The notes below the pieces were generated by a model. The model did no database searches and was not told where the DNA came from. It saw only the letters and a program-made list of their open reading frames with translations. From the NCBI RefSeq assembly GCF_001010415.1, contig NZ_JPLE01000001.1, positions 1 through 46,747 of the forward strand: DNA of 46,747 bases, written 5' to 3'. A program made the position numbers and the translations under genes. This DNA comes from Xanthomonas pisi DSM 18956 (GTDB lineage: Bacteria > Pseudomonadota > Gammaproteobacteria > Xanthomonadales > Xanthomonadaceae). This document shows positions 37,590 through 46,619 of the stretch, in pieces. Numbering within the stretch: position 1 is the first letter of the stretch; each line of letters starts with the position of its first letter.

Positions 37590-39415
37590 ACGAGCAACAG
37601 ACCACACCGCCGTGCATCATCGTGGTGTTCGGCGCACGCGGCGATCTGACCAAGCGCCTGGTGATGCCGGCGCTGTACAACCTGCGCCGCGCCGGTGCAT
37701 TGGGCGAGGAATTCGCCATTGTCGGCATGGACCACGGCGACATCAGCGAACGCGCGTGGCGCGGCAACATGGGGCAGTCGATGACGCAGCTGCTGAGCAG
37801 CCGCGATGCCGAATTCCAGACCGACGAATTCGATACCGTTACCTGGGACTGGCTGCGCGAGCGCATGCACTACCTGCGCGGCGACTTTACCGACCTGGGC
37901 GCGTATCAGGCGCTGGGCAGCTTGTTGGAGAAGCTGCACAAGCGCTATGGCACGCAAGGCAATGTACTTTTCTATCTCGCCACCGCCGCACGTTTCTTCG
38001 AGCCGGTGTTGTTGAATCTCGGCGAAGCCGGCCTGGTCAAGCAGCGCGAAAACCAGGGCTGGCGCCGCGTCATCGTGGAAAAACCGTTCGGTCACGACCT
38101 GCCCAGCGCCATCGCGCTCAATGCCACCGTGGCCAAGGTGCTGCATGAGGATCAGGTGTTCCGCATCGACCATTTCCTGGGCAAGGAAACCGTGCAGAAC
38201 ATTCTGGCGTTCCGTTTCGCAAACGGCTTGTTCGAGCCGGTGTGGAACCGCGACCGCATCGATCACGTGCAGATCACCGCCGCCGAAACCATCGGCGTGG
38301 AAGGGCGCGGGCGCTTCTACGATCCCACCGGTTGCCTGCGCGACATGGTGCCGAACCATCTGTTCCAGCTGCTGGCGATGATTGCGATGGAGCCGCCGGC
38401 TGCCTTCACCACCGAGGCGATGCATCGCCGCCGTGCCGAGGTGATCGAGGCGGTGCGCCCGATCAAGCCGGAAGACGTGGTGCGCGGCCAGTACGCCTCC
38501 GGTGCGGTCAACCGCAGCGCCGTGCCCGGCTATCGTGAAGAAGACACCGTGCCGGACGATTCGGAGACCGAAACCTATGTGGCGATGAAGCTGCAGGTCG
38601 ACACCTGGCGCTGGGCCGGTGTGCCGTTCTACCTGCGCACCGGCAAGCGTTTGCGCGAGCGCACCACCGAGATCGCCATCCGCTTCAAGCCCGCGCCGCT
38701 GGCACCGTTTCGCAGCACCGAAGTGGGCGGCTACGGCCCCGACTGGCTGGTGCTGCATATTCAACCCGATGAAGGCATCTCGCTGCAGTTCGACGTCAAG
38801 CGCCCGGGCGCGCAGGTGGCGCTGGCGCCGGTGCGCATGGACTTCCGCTACCGCGACTGGTTTCCCAAGGAATACACCGTGGGCTACGAGCGCCTGCTGC
38901 AGGACTGCATGAACGGCGAAGCGGGCCTGTTCCAGGACGCGGCGATGGTGGAAGGCGCCTGGCGCATCGTCCAGCCGATCCTGGATGCCTGGAAACAACC
39001 GGCCAGCGACTTCCCCAACTACGCCGCCGGCAGCGCCGGTCCCTCGGCCGCCGACGCGCTGCTGGCCATGAACGGCGGACACGCCTGGCGAGCGCTCACC
39101 CCAGGCCGCAAACCGCCGCCGCGCCGCGCACCGGAAGCACGCAGCAGCGCTGCTACGCCGATCAAGAAGGTAAGCAAGAAGACGGCCAAGAAAGCGGGAA
39201 AGGCCACATCCCAAGGTGCTGCCGCACCTTCTGCAAAGTCCGCTGGAAGCGCAGGTGGTTCGCCCGGCAAGGCTGCCAAAAAGTCAGTGACCAAGCGGGC
39301 AGCGAAGAAAGTCGCAAAAGCAGCCGGGACGACTGCGGGCAAAACCGCGGCCGGCAAGGTAGCAGCGAAGAAGTCTGTCGGCAGGAGTGCAGCTGCGCGT
39401 AAACCGGGTAATTGA
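37586..39415 (+). CDS. zwf: Glucose-6-phosphate 1-dehydrogenase with H1-like tail
   Basis: 609 residues, about 110 more than usual. The G6PDH core covers residues 1 to about 500: nucleotide motif GARGDLTKR, the EKPFGHD segment, RIDHFLGKE (active-site His) and the C-terminal domain. It oxidises glucose 6-phosphate to 6-phosphogluconolactone, making NADPH. From about residue 505 a tail rich in Lys, Ala, Pro and Ser follows (KKVSKKTAKKAGKA, KRAAKKVAKAAG, KKSVGRSAAARKPGN), resembling histone H1. The tail is in frame with no sign of frameshift. A 12-bp hairpin directly after the stop may terminate the operon. Confidence 0.95.
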   Translation: MNEQQTTPPCIIVVFGARGDLTKRLVMPALYNLRRAGALGEEFAIVGMDHGDISERAWRGNMGQSMTQLLSSRDAEFQTDEFDTVTWDWLRERMHYLRGDFTDLGAYQALGSLLEKLHKRYGTQGNVLFYLATAARFFEPVLLNLGEAGLVKQRENQGWRRVIVEKPFGHDLPSAIALNATVAKVLHEDQVFRIDHFLGKETVQNILAFRFANGLFEPVWNRDRIDHVQITAAETIGVEGRGRFYDPTGCLRDMVPNHLFQLLAMIAMEPPAAFTTEAMHRRRAEVIEAVRPIKPEDVVRGQYASGAVNRSAVPGYREEDTVPDDSETETYVAMKLQVDTWRWAGVPFYLRTGKRLRERTTEIAIRFKPAPLAPFRSTEVGGYGPDWLVLHIQPDEGISLQFDVKRPGAQVALAPVRMDFRYRDWFPKEYTVGYERLLQDCMNGEAGLFQDAAMVEGAWRIVQPILDAWKQPASDFPNYAAGSAGPSAADALLAMNGGHAWRALTPGRKPPPRRAPEARSSAATPIKKVSKKTAKKAGKATSQGAAAPSAKSAGSAGGSPGKAAKKSVTKRAAKKVAKAAGTTAGKTAAGKVAAKKSVGRSAAARKPGN

Positions 39416-39419
39416 TTCG

Positions 39420-39453
39420 CACGCGCCAGCCGTTGCGTGATGGCTGGCGCGTG
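39420..39453 (+). terminator. Hairpin after zwf
   Basis: CACGCGCCAGCC (39420-39431) and GGCTGGCGCGTG (39442-39453) are perfect 12-nt arms around a 10-nt loop, 4 bp after the zwf stop. No T-run follows, so it may act with Rho or protect the 3' end. Confidence 0.65.
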
Positions 39454-39821
39454 TACAGAGCAATCGATGAAGCTTCTGGCTCGCTGCTTCACGATGCTTG
39501 TCGCCCAGCGACCGGCAGGCAGCGTGTGAAGGCAGGTGCGCGCGATCATCGGTGTGTGCGTGAATCTCGACTGCAAACTAACGTGACGCGATGCTGGGCA
39601 AACCCCAGATCTGGGCAAGATAGTGTGCGCATAGCAGATTGCTGAGGCCGCTGGCTGGGAAGAAGCTGTGCGCCTTGATTATTAAGTGAGTTAGCGTAAG
39701 TTAAACTGATGCTTGACTGGAGCAATTTCGGCAGGTGATAGTGACGCACCTGTGGCAGCCGCGTCATGCTCGAGAGCGGCTGTAGCACTGCCGCGCAGTT
39801 AAAAATTAGAGAGATCAGGAC
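39454..39821 (+). promoter_or_regulatory. rhs upstream region with putative promoter
   Basis: No gene is seen. TTGACT (39713-39718) and TGATAG (39736-39741) are spaced by 17 nt and form a plausible sigma-70 promoter about 75 bp before the rhs start. The DNA is AT-richer than its left flank. GAGA/AGGA near 39811-39820 could serve as ribosome site. Confidence 0.5.
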
Positions 39822-42800
39822 ATGGAAGTTCTTAGGCCCTTGTGGCTGCGTCATTATGTTTGCGCGCTGTTGCTGACCGTTGTCTGCGGAGTCTCCGCGC
39901 AGGAGGTCAAGCCGGAGTGGACGGTTTCTGCCAAGCACCCAGAAATTCCGACGACAACTGTTGGCGTTTTTGACAATCAACATCGTGCAATTGAGGCCAT
40001 GGCGCAGATCGCCGGTCCCAGCGATGCACAGTATGCGTATGCCTTAGCTACGCACATAAAAGAGACAAAAACAAACGAAGACCAGACGGTTACGCTCACA
40101 TACTGGCTTGGTAACGATCAACCTTCCGATCCCGAATGGACCTACTCTGCACTAGGTAGCACTTACGCAACTGAGGTCGAGATGGTTGCACGTATTGAGT
40201 CCTTCTACACTGAATTTAACGAATGTGGCAAGGTTTCGCTGAAGCCAGCAACCGAATGGACGCCATACTCGGCGGAATTCGAGGGTCGTTTTGATTCAAA
40301 AAGCTTTGAAGTTATATCGAACGTACTTTATTACGATGGAACGTGCCTACCCGTAGAGCACACCGGGTTCGGTACTCGCCAGCGCAGGATATTCTGTCCT
40401 TTGTATACGACCTGGAACGATGATTATCAGGCTTGTGTAAATCTGGAAATATTTGCTTACTTGACCGGGCCTTCTTTAGAGGATACGTGTTCGGTTGGTA
40501 ATCCGTGCGATGTAAAAACCGGGGAAAAATCACAGCCCGAGCAGGATTTCGATCTTGGATGGATACGTCTCGTTCGAACGTTTCGGTCCTCGCAGGTCGG
40601 ACGGCGATCCAACCTTGGGGCAGGCTGGTTCAATTCACATGAAATCAGCGTTTCTGCAAGTGGCTCTCACGCAATACTTGCTGAAGGAAACGGGCTTCAA
40701 CGTAATTTCAAGTCGTTCGGAAATTCTTTTATTGCTTCTGATGGTTCTGGGGATCGGCTTGAGAAAATAGCTAATGGATGGCGACTTTTTAGGTCGGATA
40801 CGGTTTCGGAATTTGATGCTACAGGCGCGTTGAGCTTGGTGTCGAAGGACGACGGTACTTATCTTCGATATGCGTACGATCGGTCCTCGAGGTTGGAGTC
40901 GATCACCCACTCGACCGGCCGCAAGTTGGTTTTCCACTACGCTGATGGTTCCCGTTATGCCCAGCTTATTCGAATTGCGCTGGACGGAGTTGCGTTGGCC
41001 ACCTACGCTTACTCTGGCACTTTCCCGGACAGCGCGGTGCTGGAGAGCGCGACCTATGCGGACGGCCGGGTCAGGTCGTATCTGTATGAGGACGAGGATT
41101 TTTACCGCTTCCTGACCGGTGTGGTCGCGGAGGATGGAATGCGCTACAGCACATTCGCCTACAACGCGACTGGGCGTGTTGTGTCAAGCCAGCATCAAGG
41201 CGGCGCAGACGGCGTGACGCTTGATTACACCGATGGCGCCACCGTTGTAACCGACGCGTTGGGGAAACAGACGACATATACGCTGAGCCAGCGTTCCGCA
41301 GGTCCTAGAAAAATAGATGACGTCACCGACAGCGCGGGCACCCTCAGCAGCGACTATCTGGATGCCAGTATCGACTTCCGTCGGCGCCTGAGCGTATCTA
41401 TCGATCGTACTGGGGTTGTCACGCAACACGCCTATGGCGAACTTGCGGATGCTGGCGTGCCAGTCAATGTGCATACGGTCACCGAGGCGGCCGGTTTGCC
41501 CACTCAACGAACAACAACTACGCGTACCACGGTCGACGGTAACCGGCTGATATCAGTTCAATCCAGTGACAGGAAAATCAGCTACGTTCGAAATGCGCGA
41601 CTGCAGCCGCAGCAAGTAACCACTACCGACGTCGCAAGTGGTCAGACCAGAGTTCTCAGTTTGAACTACTGCGAGGCAGCCGATGTGGCTGCCGGTAGCG
41701 ACTGTCCCGTGATTGGCCTCCTGAAGTCCATCGATGGCCCGCGCACGGATATCGACGACCGTACCACCTACAACTATTACCCCATCGATGCCGCAGGATG
41801 CGAGACCGGCACCGGACCGTGCCCGTATCGCAAGGGCGACCTCAAGCAGACCATCAACGCCCGCGGCCAGGTCCGCGAGAATCTGGGTTATGACGCAGCA
41901 GGCCGCGTTCTGTCTGCCGTTGACGAAAATGGGGTGCTGACCGATTACAGCTACCACCCGCGTGGTTGGTTGGCATCGACTACGGTGCATGGCGCGACGT
42001 CCGCGCAGAATCGCGTCACCACGTTCGAGTATTGGCCCACCGGCTTGGTCAAACGCATCACCCAGTCCGATGGCAGTTACGCGACGTTTGTCTACGACCA
42101 GGCCCAACGCCTCACCGATATCACCGATACGCTGGGCAACACCCTCCATTACGTGCTCGATAACGCTGGCAATCGTCTGGAGGAGCAGACCAAGGACGTG
42201 CAAGGTGTGCTCAAGCGCAGCTTGAGCCGTATTTACAACCAATTGGGCCAACTGAAAACGCAGGCGGACGCGGGCGCAAATCCCACCGACTACGCCTACG
42301 ATGCAAACGGCAACCTGCGCTTGGTCACCGACGCATTTGGCCGTAACACCCTGCAAGAGCACGATCCGCTCGGTCGGCTTGCGCGCACCTTGCAGGATGT
42401 CGACGGCATCAAGGCCGAAACCAACGTGGGTTACGACACGCAGGGTCGCCCGCTGCAGGTCAAGGACCCCAAACGTCTTGATACGCGTTACACGTACAAC
42501 GGCTTTGGCGATACCCTGAAGCTGACCAGCCCGGACGCCGGCGTCACCACCTACACCTACGACAGCGCGGGCAACCGCGCCACGCAGACCGATGCACGCG
42601 GCATCACGTCTACCTATGGCTACGACGCGCTCAACCGTGTCCTGAGCATCAGTTACCCAACCGCCGCCTTCAATATCAGCTATACATATGACGTCACGCA
42701 GAGCGTGTGCGCCAGCGGTGAGACCTTCACCGTCGGGCGCCTGGCCAAGCTCCAGGATGGCAGCGGTACCACCCAATACTGCTATAACCGCTTCGGCGAG

Positions 42801-44507
42801 GTGGTGCGCAAGGTGCAGACGGTCAACGGCAAGGTGTTGGTGGTGCGCTACGACTACACCCCTGGCGGCCGTCTGCGGTCGATGGTCTATCCGGACGGCA
42901 CTACGGTCGATTATGTCCGCAACGCGCAAGGCCAGACGACCGAGGTTGGCGTGACGGCACAAGGCGGCAGCCGCCAGCGTCTGCTGAGCGGAGCGACCTA
43001 CTATCCGTTCGGCCCATCCTCCGGCTGGACCTACGGTAACGGCCGCAGATTGGCGCGCATGTACGATCTCGATTATCGCCCACGCAGCATCCAAGACACC
43101 CGCGCGGGCGGCTTGGAAATCGGCTTCGGCTTCGATGCGGTTGGCGACCTCACCGCTCTGACCCCGGCTGGCAATCCGACACCAGAGCTACGACTGGACT
43201 ACGACGCCCTCGGTCGGCTCACAGCGCTGAAGGACGGCGCCGCCAATACCGTGATCGACGGCTACAGCTACGATGCCACCGGCAACCGCCTGAGCGCCAA
43301 GGTCGGCGGCGCCATGCAGACCTACACCTACCCAACCACCAACCATCGTCTGAGTGCGGTGGCAGGCGTGGTGCGCACCTACGACAAGATGGGCAACACC
43401 CTCACCATCGGCGGCAAGGCACGCGAGTATCTGTATGACACCACCGGGCGCATGACCCAGGTCAAGCGCGCAGGTGCCGCGGTCATGAACTACCGCTACA
43501 ACGGCCGCGGCGAGCAGGTACGCCGTTATCTGGGCACCACCAATACCTACACGCTTTACGACGAGGCGGGCCACTGGCTGGGCGACTACGACACCAACGG
43601 CGCACCCAAGCAACAAGCGATCTGGCTGGACGACCTGCCGGTGGGCCTGCTGGCCAACGGCGGTCAACTGCACTACATCGAACCCGACCACCTCGGTAGC
43701 CCCCGTGTGGTCGTCGATGCCGCCCGCGACGTTGCTGTGTGGAACTGGAGCCTGAAAGGCGAAGCCTTCGGCAATACCGCACCCAACCAGGATCCGGATG
43801 GCGATGGCACCGCGATGGTGTTCGACATGCGCTTCCCAGGCCAGCGGTTTGATGTAGCGAGCGGGTTCAATCAGAACTACTTCCGGGATTATGACTCTGC
43901 TACTGGTCGGTATGGGCAAAGTGACCCGATTGGATTAAGAGGAGGGCTGAATAGCTACTCATATGCTAACAATCGCCCGTTTTTCTCCTCTGATCCATTT
44001 GGCCTTCGTGCGCCATTTGCTCAAGAATCTGCTTTTATTGGCAATCTGTTCGGTAGCAGCTTCGATACTGCATCACTAGATATCCAGCAAGCATCGGGAA
44101 GCCGCGGCTCATCTCTGCGTGGCAGCAATGTTAAGCTGCCACGAAGCCTTTTTATTGATGGCGATATAGGTAAAGGAATCGACCTCAATAAAGTTGAAGC
44201 GCGCTCAACTCTTGCTCACGAGGTTTTTCATGTGTGGCAGCGTCGTAGAGGTGCAAAGGTCACCTCACGCCTCATACTTCCTCAGGTTGGATATAAACTC
44301 GGCTTTGGGAGTCCCTATGATTACGTGAGTCCCTCTAGCGCTGAACAAGCATCTCAGTACTTCAATGCGCTTTTTGGAGATGGCAAGTACGAAGCACAGG
44401 CTCAGTTATGGGAAGATTCGTACCTTGCAAGCGACTCAAGTAGCTTAGCTGGGGAAATTTGGACTGCCTTGCAAAACGAAGTTCAAAATGGGTGCTTGGG
44501 CCAATGA
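39822..44507 (+). CDS. Secreted Rhs/YD-repeat protein with C-terminal zincin toxin domain
   Basis: 1561 residues. A Sec signal peptide (CALLLTVVCGVSAQE) opens it; no PAAR domain is present. Residues about 30-240 are unfamiliar and AT-rich in code. A DUF6531-type segment follows (CSVGNPCDVKTGEKS...FDLGWIRLVRTFRS), then many YD repeats. The Rhs core ends at GRYGQSDPIGL (near 1360-1372). The variable tail (about 1374-1561) carries LAHEVFHVWQ with H1466, E1467 and H1470, an HExxH zinc-peptidase motif. YD shells encapsulate and then release such toxins. The tail resembles DUF4157-like HExxH proteins only in the motif. Its stop overlaps the next gene (ATGA), fitting a toxin-immunity pair. Confidence 0.9.
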   Translation: MEVLRPLWLRHYVCALLLTVVCGVSAQEVKPEWTVSAKHPEIPTTTVGVFDNQHRAIEAMAQIAGPSDAQYAYALATHIKETKTNEDQTVTLTYWLGNDQPSDPEWTYSALGSTYATEVEMVARIESFYTEFNECGKVSLKPATEWTPYSAEFEGRFDSKSFEVISNVLYYDGTCLPVEHTGFGTRQRRIFCPLYTTWNDDYQACVNLEIFAYLTGPSLEDTCSVGNPCDVKTGEKSQPEQDFDLGWIRLVRTFRSSQVGRRSNLGAGWFNSHEISVSASGSHAILAEGNGLQRNFKSFGNSFIASDGSGDRLEKIANGWRLFRSDTVSEFDATGALSLVSKDDGTYLRYAYDRSSRLESITHSTGRKLVFHYADGSRYAQLIRIALDGVALATYAYSGTFPDSAVLESATYADGRVRSYLYEDEDFYRFLTGVVAEDGMRYSTFAYNATGRVVSSQHQGGADGVTLDYTDGATVVTDALGKQTTYTLSQRSAGPRKIDDVTDSAGTLSSDYLDASIDFRRRLSVSIDRTGVVTQHAYGELADAGVPVNVHTVTEAAGLPTQRTTTTRTTVDGNRLISVQSSDRKISYVRNARLQPQQVTTTDVASGQTRVLSLNYCEAADVAAGSDCPVIGLLKSIDGPRTDIDDRTTYNYYPIDAAGCETGTGPCPYRKGDLKQTINARGQVRENLGYDAAGRVLSAVDENGVLTDYSYHPRGWLASTTVHGATSAQNRVTTFEYWPTGLVKRITQSDGSYATFVYDQAQRLTDITDTLGNTLHYVLDNAGNRLEEQTKDVQGVLKRSLSRIYNQLGQLKTQADAGANPTDYAYDANGNLRLVTDAFGRNTLQEHDPLGRLARTLQDVDGIKAETNVGYDTQGRPLQVKDPKRLDTRYTYNGFGDTLKLTSPDAGVTTYTYDSAGNRATQTDARGITSTYGYDALNRVLSISYPTAAFNISYTYDVTQSVCASGETFTVGRLAKLQDGSGTTQYCYNRFGEVVRKVQTVNGKVLVVRYDYTPGGRLRSMVYPDGTTVDYVRNAQGQTTEVGVTAQGGSRQRLLSGATYYPFGPSSGWTYGNGRRLARMYDLDYRPRSIQDTRAGGLEIGFGFDAVGDLTALTPAGNPTPELRLDYDALGRLTALKDGAANTVIDGYSYDATGNRLSAKVGGAMQTYTYPTTNHRLSAVAGVVRTYDKMGNTLTIGGKAREYLYDTTGRMTQVKRAGAAVMNYRYNGRGEQVRRYLGTTNTYTLYDEAGHWLGDYDTNGAPKQQAIWLDDLPVGLLANGGQLHYIEPDHLGSPRVVVDAARDVAVWNWSLKGEAFGNTAPNQDPDGDGTAMVFDMRFPGQRFDVASGFNQNYFRDYDSATGRYGQSDPIGLRGGLNSYSYANNRPFFSSDPFGLRAPFAQESAFIGNLFGSSFDTASLDIQQASGSRGSSLRGSNVKLPRSLFIDGDIGKGIDLNKVEARSTLAHEVFHVWQRRRGAKVTSRLILPQVGYKLGFGSPYDYVSPSSAEQASQYFNALFGDGKYEAQAQLWEDSYLASDSSSLAGEIWTALQNEVQNGCLGQ

Positions 44508-45613
44508 TTGCTAATAATTTAAGGCTGGCAGTTATTCTTATGATCTCCTTGTCTGCTTGTGCTGCTCCTGGCCAAGGTATAAAAGCCAAGAAGACGAAGG
44601 AGGTCGGTAACGCTATAGTCCGTTCAATCGAAGCTTATCGTATTGAGAGGGCTGCTTATCCCAAGTCGATTGATGAGCTTGGCAATTATAATGAAATCAT
44701 GGCGGATGTTGATTCCGCAAATATAAAGTTATTCTTTGTCTCAAATTCGCCTGATAATTACGAGTTAATAATCAAGTATTTTGGCCCAGGCAGTAACTTA
44801 TGCGTCCATCGATCTGCAGACGCCGAAAACGTCTGGAATTGTACTGGTAACTACTGATCAGATGTCACTACCTAGGTGTGCTGTTAGCAGTCTTCACCTA
44901 AAAAAAACCTACCCAGTTTCCAGTGATCGACGGCTACAGCTACGATGCCACCGGCAACCGCCTGAGTGCCAAGGTCGGTGGCGTCATGCAGACCTACACC
45001 TACCCAACCACCAACCATCGTTTGAGCGCGGTTGCTGGCGTGGCGCGTACCTACGACAAGTTGGGCAACGCCCTCACCATCGGCGGCAAGGCACGTGAGT
45101 ACCTATACGACACCACGGGCCGTATGACTCTGGTCAAGCGGGCAGGTGTTGCTGTGATGAACTACCGTTACAACGGCCGCGGCGAGCAGGTACGCCGTTA
45201 TCTGGGCACCACCAATACCTACACGCTTTACGACGAGGCGGGCCACTGGCTGGGCGACTACGACACCAACGGCGCACCCAAGCAACAAGCGATCTGGCTG
45301 GACGACCTGCCGGTGGGCCTGCTGGCCAACGGCGGTCAACTGCACTACATCGAACCTGACCACCTCGGTAGCCCCCGTGTGGTCGTCGATGCCGCCCGCG
45401 ACGTTGCTGTGTGGAACTGGAGCCTGAAAGGCGAAGCCTTCGGCAATACCGCACCCAACCAGGATCCGGATGGCGATGGCACCGCGATGGTGTTCGACAT
45501 GCGCTTCCCGGGACAGCGGTTTGATGCGGCGAGCGGGTTCAATCAGAACTACTTCCGGGATTACGATGCGGCCACAGGCAGGTATGGGCAGAGTGATCCG
45601 ATTGGGCTTGATG
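43251..45613 (+). repeat. Direct repeat of Rhs core end (about 690 bp)
   Basis: The segment from GTGATCGACGGCTAC at 43251 to about 43941 is repeated at 44923 to about 45613 (offset 1672 bp). Identity is very high from GGCCGCGGCGAGCAGGT onward and lower at the start. The sequence between them holds toxin 1, its lipoprotein and a 65-bp spacer. A third, more diverged start of the same repeat lies at 46620. Confidence 0.93.
44504..44857 (+). CDS. Small lipoprotein, candidate immunity to zincin toxin
   Basis: 117 residues with a type II signal peptide; the lipobox LSAC is in MISLSACAAPG. The mature part contains AIVRSIEAYRIERAAYPKSIDELGNY, a pattern like the post-helix region of type II pseudopilins (a short helix then YP-S/T-x-x-x-L), with a pair of cysteines near the end. 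It begins inside the rhs stop codon (ATGA). By position it is the likely immunity protein, anchored in the periplasm where the toxin would act. No known immunity family is recognised. Low GC like the toxin tail. Confidence 0.65.
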   Translation: MIANNLRLAVILMISLSACAAPGQGIKAKKTKEVGNAIVRSIEAYRIERAAYPKSIDELGNYNEIMADVDSANIKLFFVSNSPDNYELIIKYFGPGSNLCVHRSADAENVWNCTGNY

Positions 45614-46122
45614 GAGGGATTAGCACATATGCCTATGTTGGAGGTAACCCGGCAAATGCGATTGATCTGCTAGGCTTGATTGGCTACGTGTGCCAAAAGG
45701 GCAACAATATTGGCATCACCATTCCGATTAATTTCCAAGGTGCTACGCGAGCTCAGGTTGCTCAGATTAAAAATTCGATCCAACGCGCTTGGAGTGGAAA
45801 GTTCGGTTCATACAACGTCACGACAGTAGTTCAGTCGATTCCGATTTGGCATGTTGGGACTACTAACGGTATTGCTGTCCGAGAGGCCGATAAAGAATCA
45901 TATGTTCAAACACCTTGGATGAATGAAGGCGTTTGGTATACACCTGGTCAGTGGGGTGACGCGACATTTGCGCACGAGGCAGGCCATCTTCTTGGTTTGG
46001 GTGATTACGATCCAGGGATCATGGGGAGAAACCTCAGTGTTCCTGTCAACGGGCAGAATATCAAGGGCGTTTTGAATAATGGAAATGAAGCAATTACGCA
46101 TGACTGCGGATGCAGTAACTAG
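44923..46122 (+). CDS. Displaced Rhs C-terminal cassette with metzincin toxin domain
   Basis: 399 codons from a GTG. Residues 1 to about 228 repeat the Rhs core end (to GRYGQSDPIGL); the tail from about 240 is unlike the first toxin. It contains HEAGHLLGLGD (H351, E352, H355, G358, D361), the HExxHxxGxxD/H metzincin motif, with a Met-turn-like IMG 5 residues on (M367). It lacks a signal peptide, most of the YD shell and a clear ribosome site, so it is probably silent until recombined into the upstream rhs gene through the 690-bp repeat. Low-level translation from the GTG cannot be excluded. Confidence 0.85.
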   Translation: MIDGYSYDATGNRLSAKVGGVMQTYTYPTTNHRLSAVAGVARTYDKLGNALTIGGKAREYLYDTTGRMTLVKRAGVAVMNYRYNGRGEQVRRYLGTTNTYTLYDEAGHWLGDYDTNGAPKQQAIWLDDLPVGLLANGGQLHYIEPDHLGSPRVVVDAARDVAVWNWSLKGEAFGNTAPNQDPDGDGTAMVFDMRFPGQRFDAASGFNQNYFRDYDAATGRYGQSDPIGLDGGISTYAYVGGNPANAIDLLGLIGYVCQKGNNIGITIPINFQGATRAQVAQIKNSIQRAWSGKFGSYNVTTVVQSIPIWHVGTTNGIAVREADKESYVQTPWMNEGVWYTPGQWGDATFAHEAGHLLGLGDYDPGIMGRNLSVPVNGQNIKGVLNNGNEAITHDCGCSN

Positions 46123-46564
46123 ATTCGCCACTGTGTTGCTGGTTTTTTTGTCGGGATGTCATGGGGACCAAGGTGCTACTACACTCAGTGAACGGTACGG
46201 AGTCTGTGCAAACCTGCCGCCCGGTGCATCCTACCGAAGTGATGCGCCTGGCCCAGACTTTGATGTAGGCATCTTGAGTGCGAAAAACATTTCACTTGAG
46301 GTTTTCATTGGCGGACATCCAAGGTTCTCACATAAAGTGATGAGGGCTGGCGTAAAAACAACAGACGGGTTCAACTTACTTGGTAAGGAAGTGAGTGACA
46401 ATCGGGAAAAGTTGTTGTTTGCTTATAATCGGGGCGGCAAAGAAGGGCGAGTATATGTAATGTTCATGGCTTCTGATTTGAGCAAGGTCGAGAAAATTTT
46501 GACTAAAAAAAACCTGCTTTTCAGCTGCATTGGGCTTAAGGGTCAGGGTTATTTAAAGAATTAA
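46100..46564 (+). CDS. Lipoprotein, candidate immunity to metzincin toxin
   Basis: 154 residues. Signal peptide FATVLLVFLSGC with lipobox LSGC; the mature part is charged with an EVFIGGHPRFSHK segment and no family I know. It overlaps the metzincin cassette by 23 bp. The second toxin therefore also has a lipoprotein partner, unrelated in sequence to the first (117 residues), as expected for specific immunity. A Met seven codons upstream is an alternative start but would add MEMKQLR before the signal peptide. Confidence 0.65.
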   Translation: MTADAVTRFATVLLVFLSGCHGDQGATTLSERYGVCANLPPGASYRSDAPGPDFDVGILSAKNISLEVFIGGHPRFSHKVMRAGVKTTDGFNLLGKEVSDNREKLLFAYNRGGKEGRVYVMFMASDLSKVEKILTKKNLLFSCIGLKGQGYLKN

Positions 46565-46619
46565 AAATGTTTTGCGTGCCTGGCAGATTCACAGAGATCA
46601 AAGACGTTTTCAAATCAGG

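Noticed and set aside
44923..46122. Independent complete gene for the second toxin
   Set aside because: It lacks signal peptide, YD shell and ribosome site and starts exactly at the core repeat; a displaced cassette explains it better.
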